From Pararhodobacter aggregans (GTDB taxonomy: Bacteria; Pseudomonadota; Alphaproteobacteria; Rhodobacterales; Rhodobacteraceae): a DNA stretch of 64,000 nucleotides. The DNA is taken from positions 55,734-119,733 of the forward strand of contig NZ_QDDR01000015.1 of NCBI RefSeq assembly GCF_003075525.1, written 5' to 3'. This document shows positions 1 through 10,554 of this stretch, one piece after another. Within the stretch, counting starts at the first letter, position 1. Every line of letters begins with the position of its first letter. The notes beneath the pieces were generated by a model. That model made no database searches. It was not told the origin of the DNA and saw only the letters and a program-made list of their open reading frames with translations. A program made the position numbers and the translations under genes.

Positions 1-308
1 ATGCGGCCGAAAAAGCCCGCGGTCAGGATCATCCCGGCGGCGAAATGCGCGAAACGGATGTAGCCGAAGACGAATTGATGCGTGGCCTCGGCGATCTGCA
101 TCGAGGGCAACGGGCGGCCGATCAGGTAGCCGGTGACGACCAGCACCATGATGCAGGCCGCGTTGATCCAGTGCCACAGCCGCACCGGCACCTCGTAGAC
201 ATAGACCGAGGTGCGCTTCCTGACCGAGGCCAGATCGCTTTCGGTGGCGTCGCCGGTGAGGCGCGAGGCCTCGAGCCCGGCGGCCGGGTCATGCGAGAGG
301 TCGGTCAT
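1..308 (-). CDS. hupC: HupC, uptake hydrogenase cytochrome b subunit (5' part only)
   Basis: This membrane cytochrome b would anchor HupSL and pass electrons from H2 to the quinone pool. Only about 102 N-terminal residues lie in the window; the gene runs off the left edge. The visible part has the family segment YVYEVPVRLWHWIN, with a histidine that is a likely haem ligand, then the first membrane helix (MVLVVTGYLIG) and the second conserved block GYIRFAHFAAG. The ATG lies four bases after the hupE stop, so it is the next gene of the hupSL transcript. Identity is secure from context and motif; the remainder of the protein cannot be seen. Confidence 0.9.
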   Translation of the reverse strand, partial: MTDLSHDPAAGLEASRLTGDATESDLASVRKRTSVYVYEVPVRLWHWINAACIMVLVVTGYLIGRPLPSMQIAEATHQFVFGYIRFAHFAAGMILTAGFFGR

Positions 309-312
309 CGCC

Positions 313-894
313 CTACCCCGCGATCAGCAGCAGGCCACCGGCCGTGATCCCGGCGCCCATCAGCGTCTGCATCACCCGGGCGAAGCGACCGCTGGCGGCG
401 GCGCGTGCCAGGGCGATGCCGGCGACATGCAGCCCGGCTGTCGCGATCAGGAAGCCGGCCAGGTAGCCCAGGGCATCGCCCGCTGCCTCGGTCGCATGGG
501 CGTGGCCGTGGCAGGCGGCAAAGAGGGCGATGGCTGCCAGCGAAAGGCCGGTGATGGCCCGGGGCTGGCCACGGCGGGCAAAGACGGTCAGCAGGCCGAA
601 GACGGCGACCGAGAGGGTGATCCAGGTCTCGACATTCGGGATCGGCACGCCGGACCACGACAGCGCGGCGCCGAGGGCCATCGCCGAGAGGAAGGCGGCG
701 GCCCCCGCCCAGACGCGATGCGGTAGCACGAAGCCCGACCAGAGCCCCACCGCCAGCATGGCCAGCAGGTGATCGGGCCCGGTCAGCGGGTGCAGGAAGC
801 CGTGTTCGAAGCCCGAGGCGTCGCCATGGCCGGTATGGGCCAGGGCGGGGGCGGCGGTCAGCGCCAGCGCGGCGGCAAGTGCAAGTTTCTTCAT
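313..894 (-). CDS. hupE: HupE/UreJ family protein, probable nickel permease
   Basis: A 193-residue polytopic membrane protein. The N-terminus MKKLALAAALALTAAPALA is a signal-like leader. It is followed by the family metal motif HPLTGPDHLLAM and, further on, a second His-rich patch (CHGHAHA) between membrane helices. Characterised HupE proteins import Ni2+ for hydrogenase assembly, so supply of nickel to HupSL is inferred here. A GGGAGGA ribosome site sits five bases before the ATG, and the gene starts 11 bases after the hupL stop. Its position between hupL and hupC is unusual, because hupC usually follows hupL directly. Confidence 0.88.
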   Translation of the reverse strand: MKKLALAAALALTAAPALAHTGHGDASGFEHGFLHPLTGPDHLLAMLAVGLWSGFVLPHRVWAGAAAFLSAMALGAALSWSGVPIPNVETWITLSVAVFGLLTVFARRGQPRAITGLSLAAIALFAACHGHAHATEAAGDALGYLAGFLIATAGLHVAGIALARAAASGRFARVMQTLMGAGITAGGLLLIAG

Positions 895-905
895 GGATTC
901 CTCCC

Positions 906-2699
<1,794 letters not shown>

Positions 2700-2702
2700 G
2701 GG

Positions 2703-3803
2703 TTACGCCTCTTCCTTGGCCGTGCTGGGACGGTCCTGAACCTTCTTCTGCGCCGAGCGCAGGGCGGAGATGGCGGTGTGCAGCGCGATGCCCCCCGCCA
2801 CGGCCCCGGCGGCGGCCATGCCGACCTGATCGGCATTCGCCTCGACCCCGAACTGGGTCAGGTCGGTCACCCGGTCATAGAACGAGCCCTGATCCCAGAA
2901 CCCGTCCTCCGAGCAGCCGATGCAGCCGTGGCCCGACTGGATCGGGAAGCTGACGCCCTCGTTCCAGCGGATGGTCGAGCAGGCGTTGTAGGTGGTCGGC
3001 CCCTTGCACCCCATCTTGTAGAGGCAATAGCCGCGCCGCGCGTTGTCGTCGTCCCAGCTTTCGACGAACTGGCCCGCGTCGAAATGGGGCCGGCGGTAGC
3101 ATTTGTCGTGGATGCGCTGGCCGTAGAACATGGCCGGGCGGCCCTGACGGTCCAGTTCCGGCAGCCGGTCGAAGGTCAGCATATAGGTGATGACGCCGGT
3201 CATCACCTCGGCGATGGGCGGACAGCCCGGGACGCGGATGATCGGCTTGTCGGTGATGACCTGATGCACCGGCACGGCGCGGGTCGGGTTCGGGTGGGCG
3301 GCCTGCACGCAGCCATAGGAGGCGCAGGCGCCCCAACTGATGATCGCCTTGGCGTGTTCGGCCGCCTCGCGCAGCTGCTCGACGAAGGGCTTGCCGCCGA
3401 CGATGCAATACATCCCGTCTTCGTTCAGCGGCGGATTGCCCTCGACGGCGAGGATGTAATTGCCCCGGTAACGTTCGATGGTATCCCTGAGCGCCGCCTC
3501 GGCCTGATGCCCCGCCGCCGCCATCAGCGTGTCGTCGTAATCGAGCGAGATCATCGACAGCACCACGTCCCCCGCCAGCGGATGGGCCGAGCGGATGAAA
3601 CTCTCCGAGCAGCAGGTGCATTCGAGCCCGTGCACCCAGATCACCGGCGTGCGCGGCAGGGTCTCCATCGCATGGGCGATCTTCGGCACGAAGGCGGGGC
3701 CCAGGCCCAGCGCCGCCGCCGTCAGCGAGCAGTATTTCATGAAGCTCCGCCGGGTGATCCCCTGCTTGCGCATCACGTCGTAGAAGGTCTCGATCTGGCT
3801 CAA
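2703..3803 (-). CDS. hupS: HupS, [NiFe] uptake hydrogenase small subunit with Tat signal
   Basis: A 366-residue iron-sulfur subunit relaying electrons from HupL. The start is taken as TTG at 3803, giving [10 protein letters not shown] before the twin-arginine motif RRSFMK (Arg18-Arg19), as in Rhodobacter capsulatus HupS; a GGGGGAGGAG ribosome site lies six bases upstream. An upstream in-frame extension has no comparable ribosome site. Proximal-cluster cysteines are in GLECTCCSE; further cluster ligands are in [16 protein letters not shown] and [14 protein letters not shown] hydrophobic C-terminal segment would anchor the complex to the membrane. First structural gene of the hupSL operon. Confidence 0.95.
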   Translation of the reverse strand: MSQIETFYDVMRKQGITRRSFMKYCSLTAAALGLGPAFVPKIAHAMETLPRTPVIWVHGLECTCCSESFIRSAHPLAGDVVLSMISLDYDDTLMAAAGHQAEAALRDTIERYRGNYILAVEGNPPLNEDGMYCIVGGKPFVEQLREAAEHAKAIISWGACASYGCVQAAHPNPTRAVPVHQVITDKPIIRVPGCPPIAEVMTGVITYMLTFDRLPELDRQGRPAMFYGQRIHDKCYRRPHFDAGQFVESWDDDNARRGYCLYKMGCKGPTTYNACSTIRWNEGVSFPIQSGHGCIGCSEDGFWDQGSFYDRVTDLTQFGVEANADQVGMAAAGAVAGGIALHTAISALRSAQKKVQDRPSTAKEEA

Positions 3804-4019
3804 GGCCGCTCCTCCCCCATCGCGGTTGATGTCCGGTGCGACCCCGTGGCGCACCCTCCCGATGCAGAGGATGAATGCATGCGACGGTATTCGCATGGAA
3901 AAGCGGCAGTCTTTGCCCCGGTCGGGAAAGTGCTGCGGGGTCAGGGGGTTGCGCAGGTGTTTGCGCTCACAACAAAAGTCGCTGGCGGAAAGGGCGCGGT
4001 CAGGCTGGCCCGGGGCTGG
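3804..4019 (-). promoter_or_regulatory. hupS upstream region with possible HupR site
   Basis: 216 bases separate hypF from hupS and should hold the hupSL promoter. It contains a relatively AT-richer core near 3875-3900. A motif TTG-N6-CAA lies at 3961-3972; Rhodobacter capsulatus HupR is reported to bind TTG-N5-CAA, so the spacing is off by one base and the assignment is weak. I found no convincing sigma-54 element of the TGGCAC-N5-TTGC type and no clear IHF site. Confidence 0.35.
3811..3818 (-). promoter_or_regulatory. Ribosome binding site of hupS
   Basis: On the minus strand GGGGGAGGAG lies about six bases before TTG at 3803. It decides the non-ATG start of hupS, because neither the longer in-frame extension nor the internal ATG at the Tat motif has a comparable site. 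Confidence 0.75.
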
Positions 4020-6218
4020 TCAGGCGCTTTCCAGCCGCGCCAGCGCGACCAGCGCCTGGCCGAAGGCAAGCCCGCCGTCATTGGCGGGCGCCTCGCGCGG
4101 CAGGCAAAGGCTGTAGCCGTCGAGCGCGGCGCAGGTCGCCTCCAGCAGCCCCGCGTTCTGGAAGCAACCGCCCGAGAGGGCGATGGTGCGGGTTCCGGCC
4201 TCGTCGGCGATGCGCCGCGTGGCGTCGGCGATGGCGAGGGCGAGCCCGTTCTGGAAGCGGGCAGCGATGAGGGCGGGCGGCGTGTCGGGCAGGTCGCGGG
4301 CGATCTGCGGAAAGAGCGAGGCGAGGTCCAGCCCGAAAGCATAGCCCGGCGCGTCCGGGTACTGCGCGGCAAGCGCCTCCAGCGCCATTGCCGCCTCGCC
4401 CTCGTAGCTGAGCCGCGCCGGCGCGATCCCCAGCATCGCCGCCACCGCATCGAAGAGCCGCCCGGCCGAGCTGCTGAGCGGCGCGTTGAGGCCCCCGGCG
4501 GCGGCCCGGCGGAGCATCGCCCGCGGCTGGTCGGGGAACAGCCGGTCGGCCAGATCGGACAGCCCCGCCTGATCCAGCCGCATCAGCGCGTTCCGCCAGG
4601 GCTCCCGTTGCGCGAGGTCGCCGCCAGGCAAGGGCGCGGGCGCCAGATGCGCGGCGCGGCGGACCCGGGCGTAATCCCCCAGCAGGATTTCGCCGCCCCA
4701 GAGTGTCCCGTCCTCGCCCAGCCCCAGCCCGTCGAGGATCACGCCCACCGCACTCCCGCCCCGCCACCCTGCCTCGCCCAGCGCCGCGGCCATATGGGCG
4801 TGGTGGTGCTGGACGCGGATCAGGGGCACGCCAAGGGTTTCCGCCCGCTCCGCCCCATGGCGCGAGGCGCGGAAATCGGGGTGCAGGTCCACGGCGATGG
4901 CCTTCGGGCGGTGGGCGAAAAGCGCCGCGTAATCGGCATCGGCCTTGAGGAATTCGCCGAGCGTCAGCGCGTCGTCGAGGTCACCCAGATGGTGCGACAG
5001 CAGCGCGCGGCCGTTCTTGGTCAGGCAGATCGCGGCCTTGAGTTGCCCGCCATAGGCCGTGACCGGCGTGTCCGGCAGGCCCCGTGGCAGCGCCAGCGTG
5101 CCGGGCGTCCGGCCCCGGGCCCGACGCAGGACCATGCGGCCCTGAGTGGTGAGCCGTTCGACGCCATCGTCAAGGCGGCGGGCGATGTCGCGGTCGTGCA
5201 TGAGGAAGGCATCGGCGAAGGCGGCCAGCTTTTCGCGCGCCTCCGCGTTGCCGATCACCTGCGGCTCGCCCGTGAGGTTGCCCGAGGTCATGACCAGCGG
5301 CCGCCCGGTGGCGTCCAGCAGCAGGTGGTGAAGGGGCGTGTAGGGCAGCATCCAGCCGAGGGTGGCCTGCCCGGGGGCCAGCGCCCCCGGCAGGGTGCCG
5401 CGATGGGGCAGCAGGACGATGGGCGCGGCGGGATCGGCGAGCAGCGCCTCGGCGTCGGGCGTGAGCGTCGCGTGGGCGTGGATCAGGGCCAGCGGCGCCA
5501 TCAGGGCCAGCGGCTTGGTCGGGCGGTGCTTGCGGGCGCGCAGCGTGGCGATGGCCTGCGCGTTGGTCGCATCGCAGGCGAGGTGGAAGCCGCCGAGGCC
5601 CTTGATCGCCAGGATTTCACCGGCAAGCAGGCGTCGGGCGGCCTCGGTAATCGGGTCCTCGGCGGCAGGCTCCAGCCACAGCCGCGGCCCGCACTCCGGG
5701 CAGGCCACAGGCTGGGCATGGAAGCGACGATCGGCGGGATCCTCGTATTCCGCCCGGCACGCGGCGCAGAGCGGGAAGGGCGCCATGGTGGTCTGGGCGC
5801 GGTCATAGGGCAGACCCGTGAGGATGGTGAAGCGCGGCCCGCAATGCGTGCAATTGGTGAAGGCATAGCCCCGCCGGCGCCCCGGCTCGCGGACCTCGGC
5901 GGCACAGGCCCCGCAGGTGGCGGCGTCCGGTGTGACGGCGGTCTCGGCACCCTTCGGGCCCGAGGCCTCGATGGTGAAATCGCGGGCACGGACCTCGGCC
6001 TCGCTGCTCTCGACGGCATCGACCCGCGCAAGGGGCGGCGCCTCGGCCCTGAGCGCGGCCTCGAAGGCGTCGAGCCCGGGGCCCTCGGCGAGGATCAGCA
6101 CGCCCTCGGCATCGTTCCGGACGCTGCCGGTGATGCCCAAGCGTTCGGCCAATTGCCAGACGAAGGGCCGGAAGCCCACGCCCTGCACCTGGCCCCTGAC
6201 GCGGATGCGGCGGCCCAT
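4020..6218 (-). CDS. hypF: HypF, carbamoyltransferase for hydrogenase maturation
   Basis: Makes the carbamoyl group used for the cyanide ligands of the Fe in [NiFe] hydrogenases. The 732-residue protein has the domains in the usual order: N-terminal acylphosphatase (GQVQGVGFRPF), two zinc-finger motifs of the CxxC...CxxC type (CGAC, CTHC, CAAC, CPEC), a YrdC-like ATP domain, and a Kae1-like C-terminal domain with HHHAHMAA. ATG at 6218 is preferred because it begins directly at the acylphosphatase domain; a TTG 39 bases upstream lies inside a palindromic repeat. The gene stands alone between hupV and hupS, as in Rhodobacter capsulatus. Confidence 0.95.
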   Translation of the reverse strand: MGRRIRVRGQVQGVGFRPFVWQLAERLGITGSVRNDAEGVLILAEGPGLDAFEAALRAEAPPLARVDAVESSEAEVRARDFTIEASGPKGAETAVTPDAATCGACAAEVREPGRRRGYAFTNCTHCGPRFTILTGLPYDRAQTTMAPFPLCAACRAEYEDPADRRFHAQPVACPECGPRLWLEPAAEDPITEAARRLLAGEILAIKGLGGFHLACDATNAQAIATLRARKHRPTKPLALMAPLALIHAHATLTPDAEALLADPAAPIVLLPHRGTLPGALAPGQATLGWMLPYTPLHHLLLDATGRPLVMTSGNLTGEPQVIGNAEAREKLAAFADAFLMHDRDIARRLDDGVERLTTQGRMVLRRARGRTPGTLALPRGLPDTPVTAYGGQLKAAICLTKNGRALLSHHLGDLDDALTLGEFLKADADYAALFAHRPKAIAVDLHPDFRASRHGAERAETLGVPLIRVQHHHAHMAAALGEAGWRGGSAVGVILDGLGLGEDGTLWGGEILLGDYARVRRAAHLAPAPLPGGDLAQREPWRNALMRLDQAGLSDLADRLFPDQPRAMLRRAAAGGLNAPLSSSAGRLFDAVAAMLGIAPARLSYEGEAAMALEALAAQYPDAPGYAFGLDLASLFPQIARDLPDTPPALIAARFQNGLALAIADATRRIADEAGTRTIALSGGCFQNAGLLEATCAALDGYSLCLPREAPANDGGLAFGQALVALARLESA

Positions 6219-6246
6219 CAGGGGCTTGGTCCCGGGGCGGCAGGAT

Positions 6247-6270
6247 GGTGCGTGCAAGCACGCACCCTAC
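6247..6270. repeat. REP-like palindrome, copy 1
   Basis: GGTGCGTGC, two bases, then GCACGCACC, followed by CTAC: a 9-bp perfect stem. It shares the CCTAC tail and general design with the palindromes at 6294-6316 and 48710-48737. Confidence 0.7.
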
Positions 6271-6293
6271 CGGGCGAAACCTGACGCGGGCGC

Positions 6294-6316
6294 GATGCGC
6301 AGATTGCGCATCCTAC
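6294..6316. repeat. REP-like palindrome, copy 2
   Basis: GATGCGCA, loop GAT, then TGCGCATC, followed by CTAC: an 8-bp stem. It lies 24 bases from copy 1 and ends in the same CCTAC tail. Confidence 0.65.
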
Positions 6317-6387
6317 GGGTGCTTCGATCGAGGCGTGGGTGCCCGTGGCAGACCCCGGGGGATTTTCCATCCCCCGGACCCCCTGGA

Positions 6388-6410
6388 GGATATTTAGAGA
6401 ACGAAGATGG
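6388..6410 (+). repeat. Dispersed intergenic repeat, copy 1
   Basis: GGATATTTAGAGAACGAAG then ATGG. The same motif, in either orientation, recurs at 44957, 49881, 49926, 63768 and 63904. It is preceded here by a GC-rich hairpin (CCGGGGGATTTTCC/CCCCCGG). Confidence 0.75.
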
Positions 6411-6591
6411 TCAAGAGCATGCGGCCCCGCCAGTGCCCCCCCTTCCCAATCACTTTGCCCAAAATACGCCCGGGGGGTCCGGGGGGCGGCGCGCCCCCGG
6501 GGCCTGCCCCAAGCGCCAAGGCCGGGGCGGCCCGGGCGCGCGGGGTGGGCGGGTGGGAGCGTGCCCGGGCCGCTTTGCGCCAGCCCCCCCA

Positions 6592-8019
6592 TCAATGCAC
6601 CGTGCAGACCATGCAGGGGTCGAAACTGCGGACGATGTGCTGGACCGAGAGGGGCGTCTCCTCGCCCTCCTCCACCCGCGCGCCGACCAGCGCGGCTTCC
6701 AGCGCGCCGGGCACCCCCGCGCCGTCGCGGGGCGAGAAGTTCCAGGTGGTCGGCGCCACGATCTGATAGCCGGCGATGCGGTGGTTCTCGATGCTCAGCC
6801 AATGGCCCAACCCGCCGCGCGCGGCCTCGACCAGCCCCACGCCCTCGCCGTGGCGGGGCAGTTCGAAGGGATCGAGGAAGCGGGCGCCCGGGTCCAGCGC
6901 CTGCGCCCAATCCTCGAGCAAAAGCTGGGTCCGGGCGATTTCCAGGAGCCGCGCGGCGACGCGGGCGCGGACCCCGCGCTCGGCCGCCAGCGCCAGCGCC
7001 AAGGGATGTCCGTCGACGGCTTGCCGGGCCAAGGCGCCGACCTCGACCACCTGCCCCGCCAGCCGCGGCGCCTTGCACCAGGAATAGGCGGCCGGGCGCA
7101 TGTCCTCGTCGGGCACCGTGTGGCCCCGGGCGGGATGCGCGGTCTCGCCCAGCATCCAGGCGTGGCTCAGATCCTCGGTCACCTGCGCCGGATCGAAGGG
7201 ACTGAGCCCCCCGTCCGCCAGCACGCCCGGACGCGAGGCGCGGCCGCCCTCCAGCGGATAGGCGCCGTAGGACAGATAGCGGCCGGGCCCCTGCCCCATG
7301 CCCGCCAGCCCCAGATCGCGGGCGATGCGCAGGAAGAGGCCGGCATCGCCCGATGACCACGCCTCAAGCTCCGAAAGCGTCGCAAGCGCCGCGAAATCCT
7401 CGACCGGCGCGGCGAAGATCGTCTCCTCCAGCGCCCGGCGGAAGCTGCGCAGCGTGGCAATGATCCGCACCCGGTCGCGGGCATCGGGCGCCTTGGTCAC
7501 GCCGCCGGGCTGGATGGCCAGCGTATGCGGCCATTTGCCGCCCAGAATGCCGGCGATGTGCAGAAGGCGCGCCCTCGCCTCGACCAACCGCCGGGCGGCC
7601 GAGCCCTGCATGGCGGTGAAGCGGGTCACCGCCGCCTCGTGCCAGTCGCGGCCCTGATAGGCCGGGCGGGCGAAATCGGGCATGAAGAAGAGGGCGAAAT
7701 GGGTGACGTGATCGGCGAGATTCTCGACCCCGTGCAGGATCGCCGCCGCCAGCGCCCCCTGTGGCGTGGGCTTGGCCCCCGCGGCGTCGGCCAGGGCCAG
7801 CGCGGCGGCGGCCGACTGGCTGACCGAGCAGATGCCGCAGATCCGCGGCGTGATGGTCAGCGCGTCGCGCGGGTCCTTGCCCAGCAGCATCATCTCGAAG
7901 CCGCGAAACAGGGGCGAATTGACCCGCGCCTCGGCCACCTGTCCGCCGCGGACCGTCAGCGAGACTTCCAGATCCCCCTCGACCCGGTTGAAGGGCCCGA
8001 CCAGCAGCTGCCGCGTCAC
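6592..8019 (-). CDS. hupV: HupV, regulatory [NiFe] hydrogenase large subunit
   Basis: The catalytic-type subunit of the cytoplasmic H2 sensor. 475 residues starting at GTG 8019, which overlaps the hupU stop (GTGA). The nickel ligands are Cys61/Cys64 in RICGIC and Cys469/Cys472 in DPCMVCTVH. The protein ends exactly at that histidine, with no cleavable C-terminal peptide. This is the hallmark of sensory hydrogenases (HupV/HoxC) and contrasts with the 15-residue tail of HupL in the same window. It should act with HupU to signal H2 to HupT. Confidence 0.95.
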   Translation of the reverse strand: MTRQLLVGPFNRVEGDLEVSLTVRGGQVAEARVNSPLFRGFEMMLLGKDPRDALTITPRICGICSVSQSAAAALALADAAGAKPTPQGALAAAILHGVENLADHVTHFALFFMPDFARPAYQGRDWHEAAVTRFTAMQGSAARRLVEARARLLHIAGILGGKWPHTLAIQPGGVTKAPDARDRVRIIATLRSFRRALEETIFAAPVEDFAALATLSELEAWSSGDAGLFLRIARDLGLAGMGQGPGRYLSYGAYPLEGGRASRPGVLADGGLSPFDPAQVTEDLSHAWMLGETAHPARGHTVPDEDMRPAAYSWCKAPRLAGQVVEVGALARQAVDGHPLALALAAERGVRARVAARLLEIARTQLLLEDWAQALDPGARFLDPFELPRHGEGVGLVEAARGGLGHWLSIENHRIAGYQIVAPTTWNFSPRDGAGVPGALEAALVGARVEEGEETPLSVQHIVRSFDPCMVCTVH

Positions 8020-9008
8020 GAGCGCGGCGCCTTCTGGCCCGGCGGGACGCGGATGCGGTCCGAAACGGCGTTGACGCCGATGCGCTTGGGCGTGGCGGCC
8101 TTGGACAGCGAGGCCAGGGCCATGAACCAGGCCTTCGGCATGTCCGACGGCAGGCCCACCGGGATCCCGGCGATGGTCGGCGTCTCGGTGAACGGGTGGC
8201 GGGGTTCCTCGAATTCGGGGCTGGTGCAGGCGATGCAGGGATAGCCCGCCCGGGTGCACGACCCCTCGCCGTTCCAGGCCCGGATGTTGCAATCGCCCAC
8301 GGCTTGCGTGCCGACGCAGCCCAGATGCTCCATCATGCAGCCCAGTTGCGAGAGTTCCCGGGCGCTGGCCTTGTATTCGTAGAATTCGTTCTTGGTGCAG
8401 GCGTGGTGCACCAGATGGTCGGCATAAAGCCGGGGCCGCCCGTAATCGTCGAGATCGGCCTCGCCCAGCCGCCCCTCGGCCAGCAAGAGCAGGGTTTCCG
8501 AGACCCAGCCGGGATGCGTCGGACAACCGGCGATGTTGATCACCGCCCGCCCCGAGCGCGCGCGGAAACTGGGGTCGAGCGCCCCGCCCGCCAGCTGCCC
8601 CTCGTATTGCAGGCCCACGGCGCCCGTGGGGTTGCCCCCCGCCGAGGTCATGCCGCCATAGGCCGCGCAGGTGCCGACCGCCACCACGTCGCGGGCCATG
8701 GGCGCGAGGCTGCGCACCCAATCGAGCATCGAGCGCCCGGTGCCCGACAGCATGTGATAGCGCCCGGTGCCCTTGGGGCCGGTGGCGATGGAGCCCTCGA
8801 CCGCCAGCACGTCCAGCGCCTGCTCGCCGCGCTCGATCGCCTCCAGCAGGCGGCGGACCTCGGCGCCGGTGGCTTCCGAAAAGGACGGATGCCAGAGGAA
8901 CTCGATCCCGCCATCGGCCAGCAGGTCAAAGACATTCGGGTCCTCGGCGCAGAGGAGCGACATGGTGCACCCCCCGCAGCCCGCCGATTGCAGCCAGAGC
9001 ACGTTCAT
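8016..9008 (-). CDS. hupU: HupU, regulatory [NiFe] hydrogenase small subunit
   Basis: 330 residues; iron-sulfur subunit of the H2 sensor. The protein begins MNVLWLQSAGCGGCTMS, so the first cluster cysteines sit at the very N-terminus and there is no Tat signal, consistent with a cytoplasmic sensor. Other cluster segments are GCPTHPGW, HHACTKNEFY, LGCMMEHLGC and GYPCIACTSPEFEE. ATG at 9008 overlaps the hupT stop; the stop overlaps hupV. The chain hupT-hupU-hupV is therefore translationally coupled, suggesting matched amounts of kinase and sensor. Confidence 0.95.
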   Translation of the reverse strand: MNVLWLQSAGCGGCTMSLLCAEDPNVFDLLADGGIEFLWHPSFSEATGAEVRRLLEAIERGEQALDVLAVEGSIATGPKGTGRYHMLSGTGRSMLDWVRSLAPMARDVVAVGTCAAYGGMTSAGGNPTGAVGLQYEGQLAGGALDPSFRARSGRAVINIAGCPTHPGWVSETLLLLAEGRLGEADLDDYGRPRLYADHLVHHACTKNEFYEYKASARELSQLGCMMEHLGCVGTQAVGDCNIRAWNGEGSCTRAGYPCIACTSPEFEEPRHPFTETPTIAGIPVGLPSDMPKAWFMALASLSKAATPKRIGVNAVSDRIRVPPGQKAPRS

Positions 9009-10339
9009 GGATCTTCCTCCAGCGGCAAGTCGAGCCGGAAACAGGCGCCCGAGGCCCCGGGCACGGCGCAGAGTGCCAGCCGCCCGCCGTGTTCCTCGGC
9101 GATCTTGTGGCTGATGGACAGGCCGAGGCCCGTCCCCTGCCCCACGGGTTTGGTGGTGAAGAACGGATCGAAGATCGAGGTCGCCTGCGCCTCGGGCACA
9201 CCGGGGCCGTTGTCGCTGACGGAGAGGATGGCGCTTTGGCCCTGACGCTCCACATGGATGGTCAGGCGCGCGTCGGGCTGGCCCTTCATCGCGTCCATCG
9301 CGTTCTGCACCAGATTCATGACGATCTGCTGGATATGGCCGGGCACGCCCCGCACCATCAGGCTGGGCAGCCCGGTGAACTGCGCCTCGATCCCGCTTTT
9401 CGAGCCGCGCTCGACCCAGCGGGCGGCGATGCGGGCGGTGTCGACCAGATCGAAGGCCACCCGCTCGCCGGTGCCCGAGGCCGAGAGGCGGCGCAGGTCG
9501 GCCACGATGTCGCGCACCCGTTCGGCCCCGTCGCGGGCGCCGTGGATCGCGTCGCGCAGGTTCTTCAGGTCGCGTTCCAGCTTCAGCTCGCCGCGCAGCG
9601 CCACCAGCTCCTCGCGCGGCGCGCCCGCCTGCACCCTTTCGAAATAGGTTTCGAACCGGCTGACGTAGCGGTCCAGCGCATGGGTCGAGGCATAGACGAA
9701 GCTGATCGGGTTGTTGAGTTCATGCGCGACCCCGGCCAGCAGGCGGCCGAGGGAGGCGAGCTTCTCGTTCCGCACCAGCTGGATCTGCGCCTCTTTCAAC
9801 TGCCGGTGGCTGGCTTCGAGTTCCGAATAGGCGCGGCGCAGTTCGGCCAGCGGTCGGCCGATCAGCACCGCACCGATCAGGCGGCCCCGGTCGTTCACCC
9901 GAGCCGAGAGCGCGATGTCGAAGGGTGCCGGCCCCTCGGGCGTCAGGACATTCGCCTCGAAGCGGGCGGCGCTGCGCTGCAATCTCAGCTCGGCCAGGGC
10001 TGCGTCGAGACGCGCGGCGCCCTCGGCGTCGAACACATCGCTCAGGCGCAGGCCGGCCAGATCGGCCGGGTCGCGGCGCACGGCGGCGGCGAAGGAGGCG
10101 CTGGCTTCCTCGATCCGCGCGTCGCGGCCCAGCACCACCATGATGTCGTTGACCGCCTCGAGGATCGAGGCGATGAACTGCCGCTGGGTCTGCAATTCCT
10201 GGTTCTGGCGTTCCAGCAGGGCGTGGTGGCTGGCGAGTTCCGCATAGGTCTTGTCATAGGCGGCCAAGACGCTCAGCCACGCATCGTCGGAAAACTCGCC
10301 GTCCCGGTGCCGATCTGTCGAGGTGCTCATCCGACCCAT
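9005..10339 (-). CDS. hupT: HupT, histidine kinase of the H2-sensing system
   Basis: 444 residues, no membrane segment. Order: N-terminal region, PAS-like domain (about 55-165), coiled linker (about 165-195), HisKA with GVAHELNNPI (phospho-acceptor His206), and HATPase with NLVQNAMDA, DNGPGV and GTGLGL. In Rhodobacter capsulatus HupT phosphorylates HupR and, under HupUV control, represses hupSL without H2; that role is inferred here. No hupR gene is in the window. The start is uncertain between ATG 10339 and ATG 10330, since neither has a strong ribosome site. Divergent from the molybdenum hydroxylase operon. Confidence 0.93.
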   Translation of the reverse strand: MGRMSTSTDRHRDGEFSDDAWLSVLAAYDKTYAELASHHALLERQNQELQTQRQFIASILEAVNDIMVVLGRDARIEEASASFAAAVRRDPADLAGLRLSDVFDAEGAARLDAALAELRLQRSAARFEANVLTPEGPAPFDIALSARVNDRGRLIGAVLIGRPLAELRRAYSELEASHRQLKEAQIQLVRNEKLASLGRLLAGVAHELNNPISFVYASTHALDRYVSRFETYFERVQAGAPREELVALRGELKLERDLKNLRDAIHGARDGAERVRDIVADLRRLSASGTGERVAFDLVDTARIAARWVERGSKSGIEAQFTGLPSLMVRGVPGHIQQIVMNLVQNAMDAMKGQPDARLTIHVERQGQSAILSVSDNGPGVPEAQATSIFDPFFTTKPVGQGTGLGLSISHKIAEEHGGRLALCAVPGASGACFRLDLPLEEDP

Positions 10340-10554
10340 CCCATAGGGGCAGGATAGACTTTTGCCCGCCGGGGTGAAAGCCGTTTGATGACGGGGGTTT
10401 GGCGGTCCGGGCGATCACGCGCCTGCCGGTTCGGAAGCCTTGGTGGTCGCGTGCTGACCAGCCGCCGACGCGGCGGAAGCCTATGAAGGGGTATCGACAG
10501 CGCCGCTCAACGGAGTACGTTCTGGCGCAACCCAGTTGGCGAACAGGAGGCCCG

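Larger units (their letters stand above)
6219..6591. other. hupV-hypF intergenic stretch rich in repeats
   Basis: 373 bases without a supported gene. It holds two short REP-like palindromes (6247-6270 and 6294-6316), one copy of the dispersed GGATATTT...AGATGG repeat (6388-6410), and GC-rich inverted segments around 6360-6390 and 6463-6500. These may terminate hupV transcription and separate it from hypF. No clear hypF promoter was seen. Confidence 0.7.
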
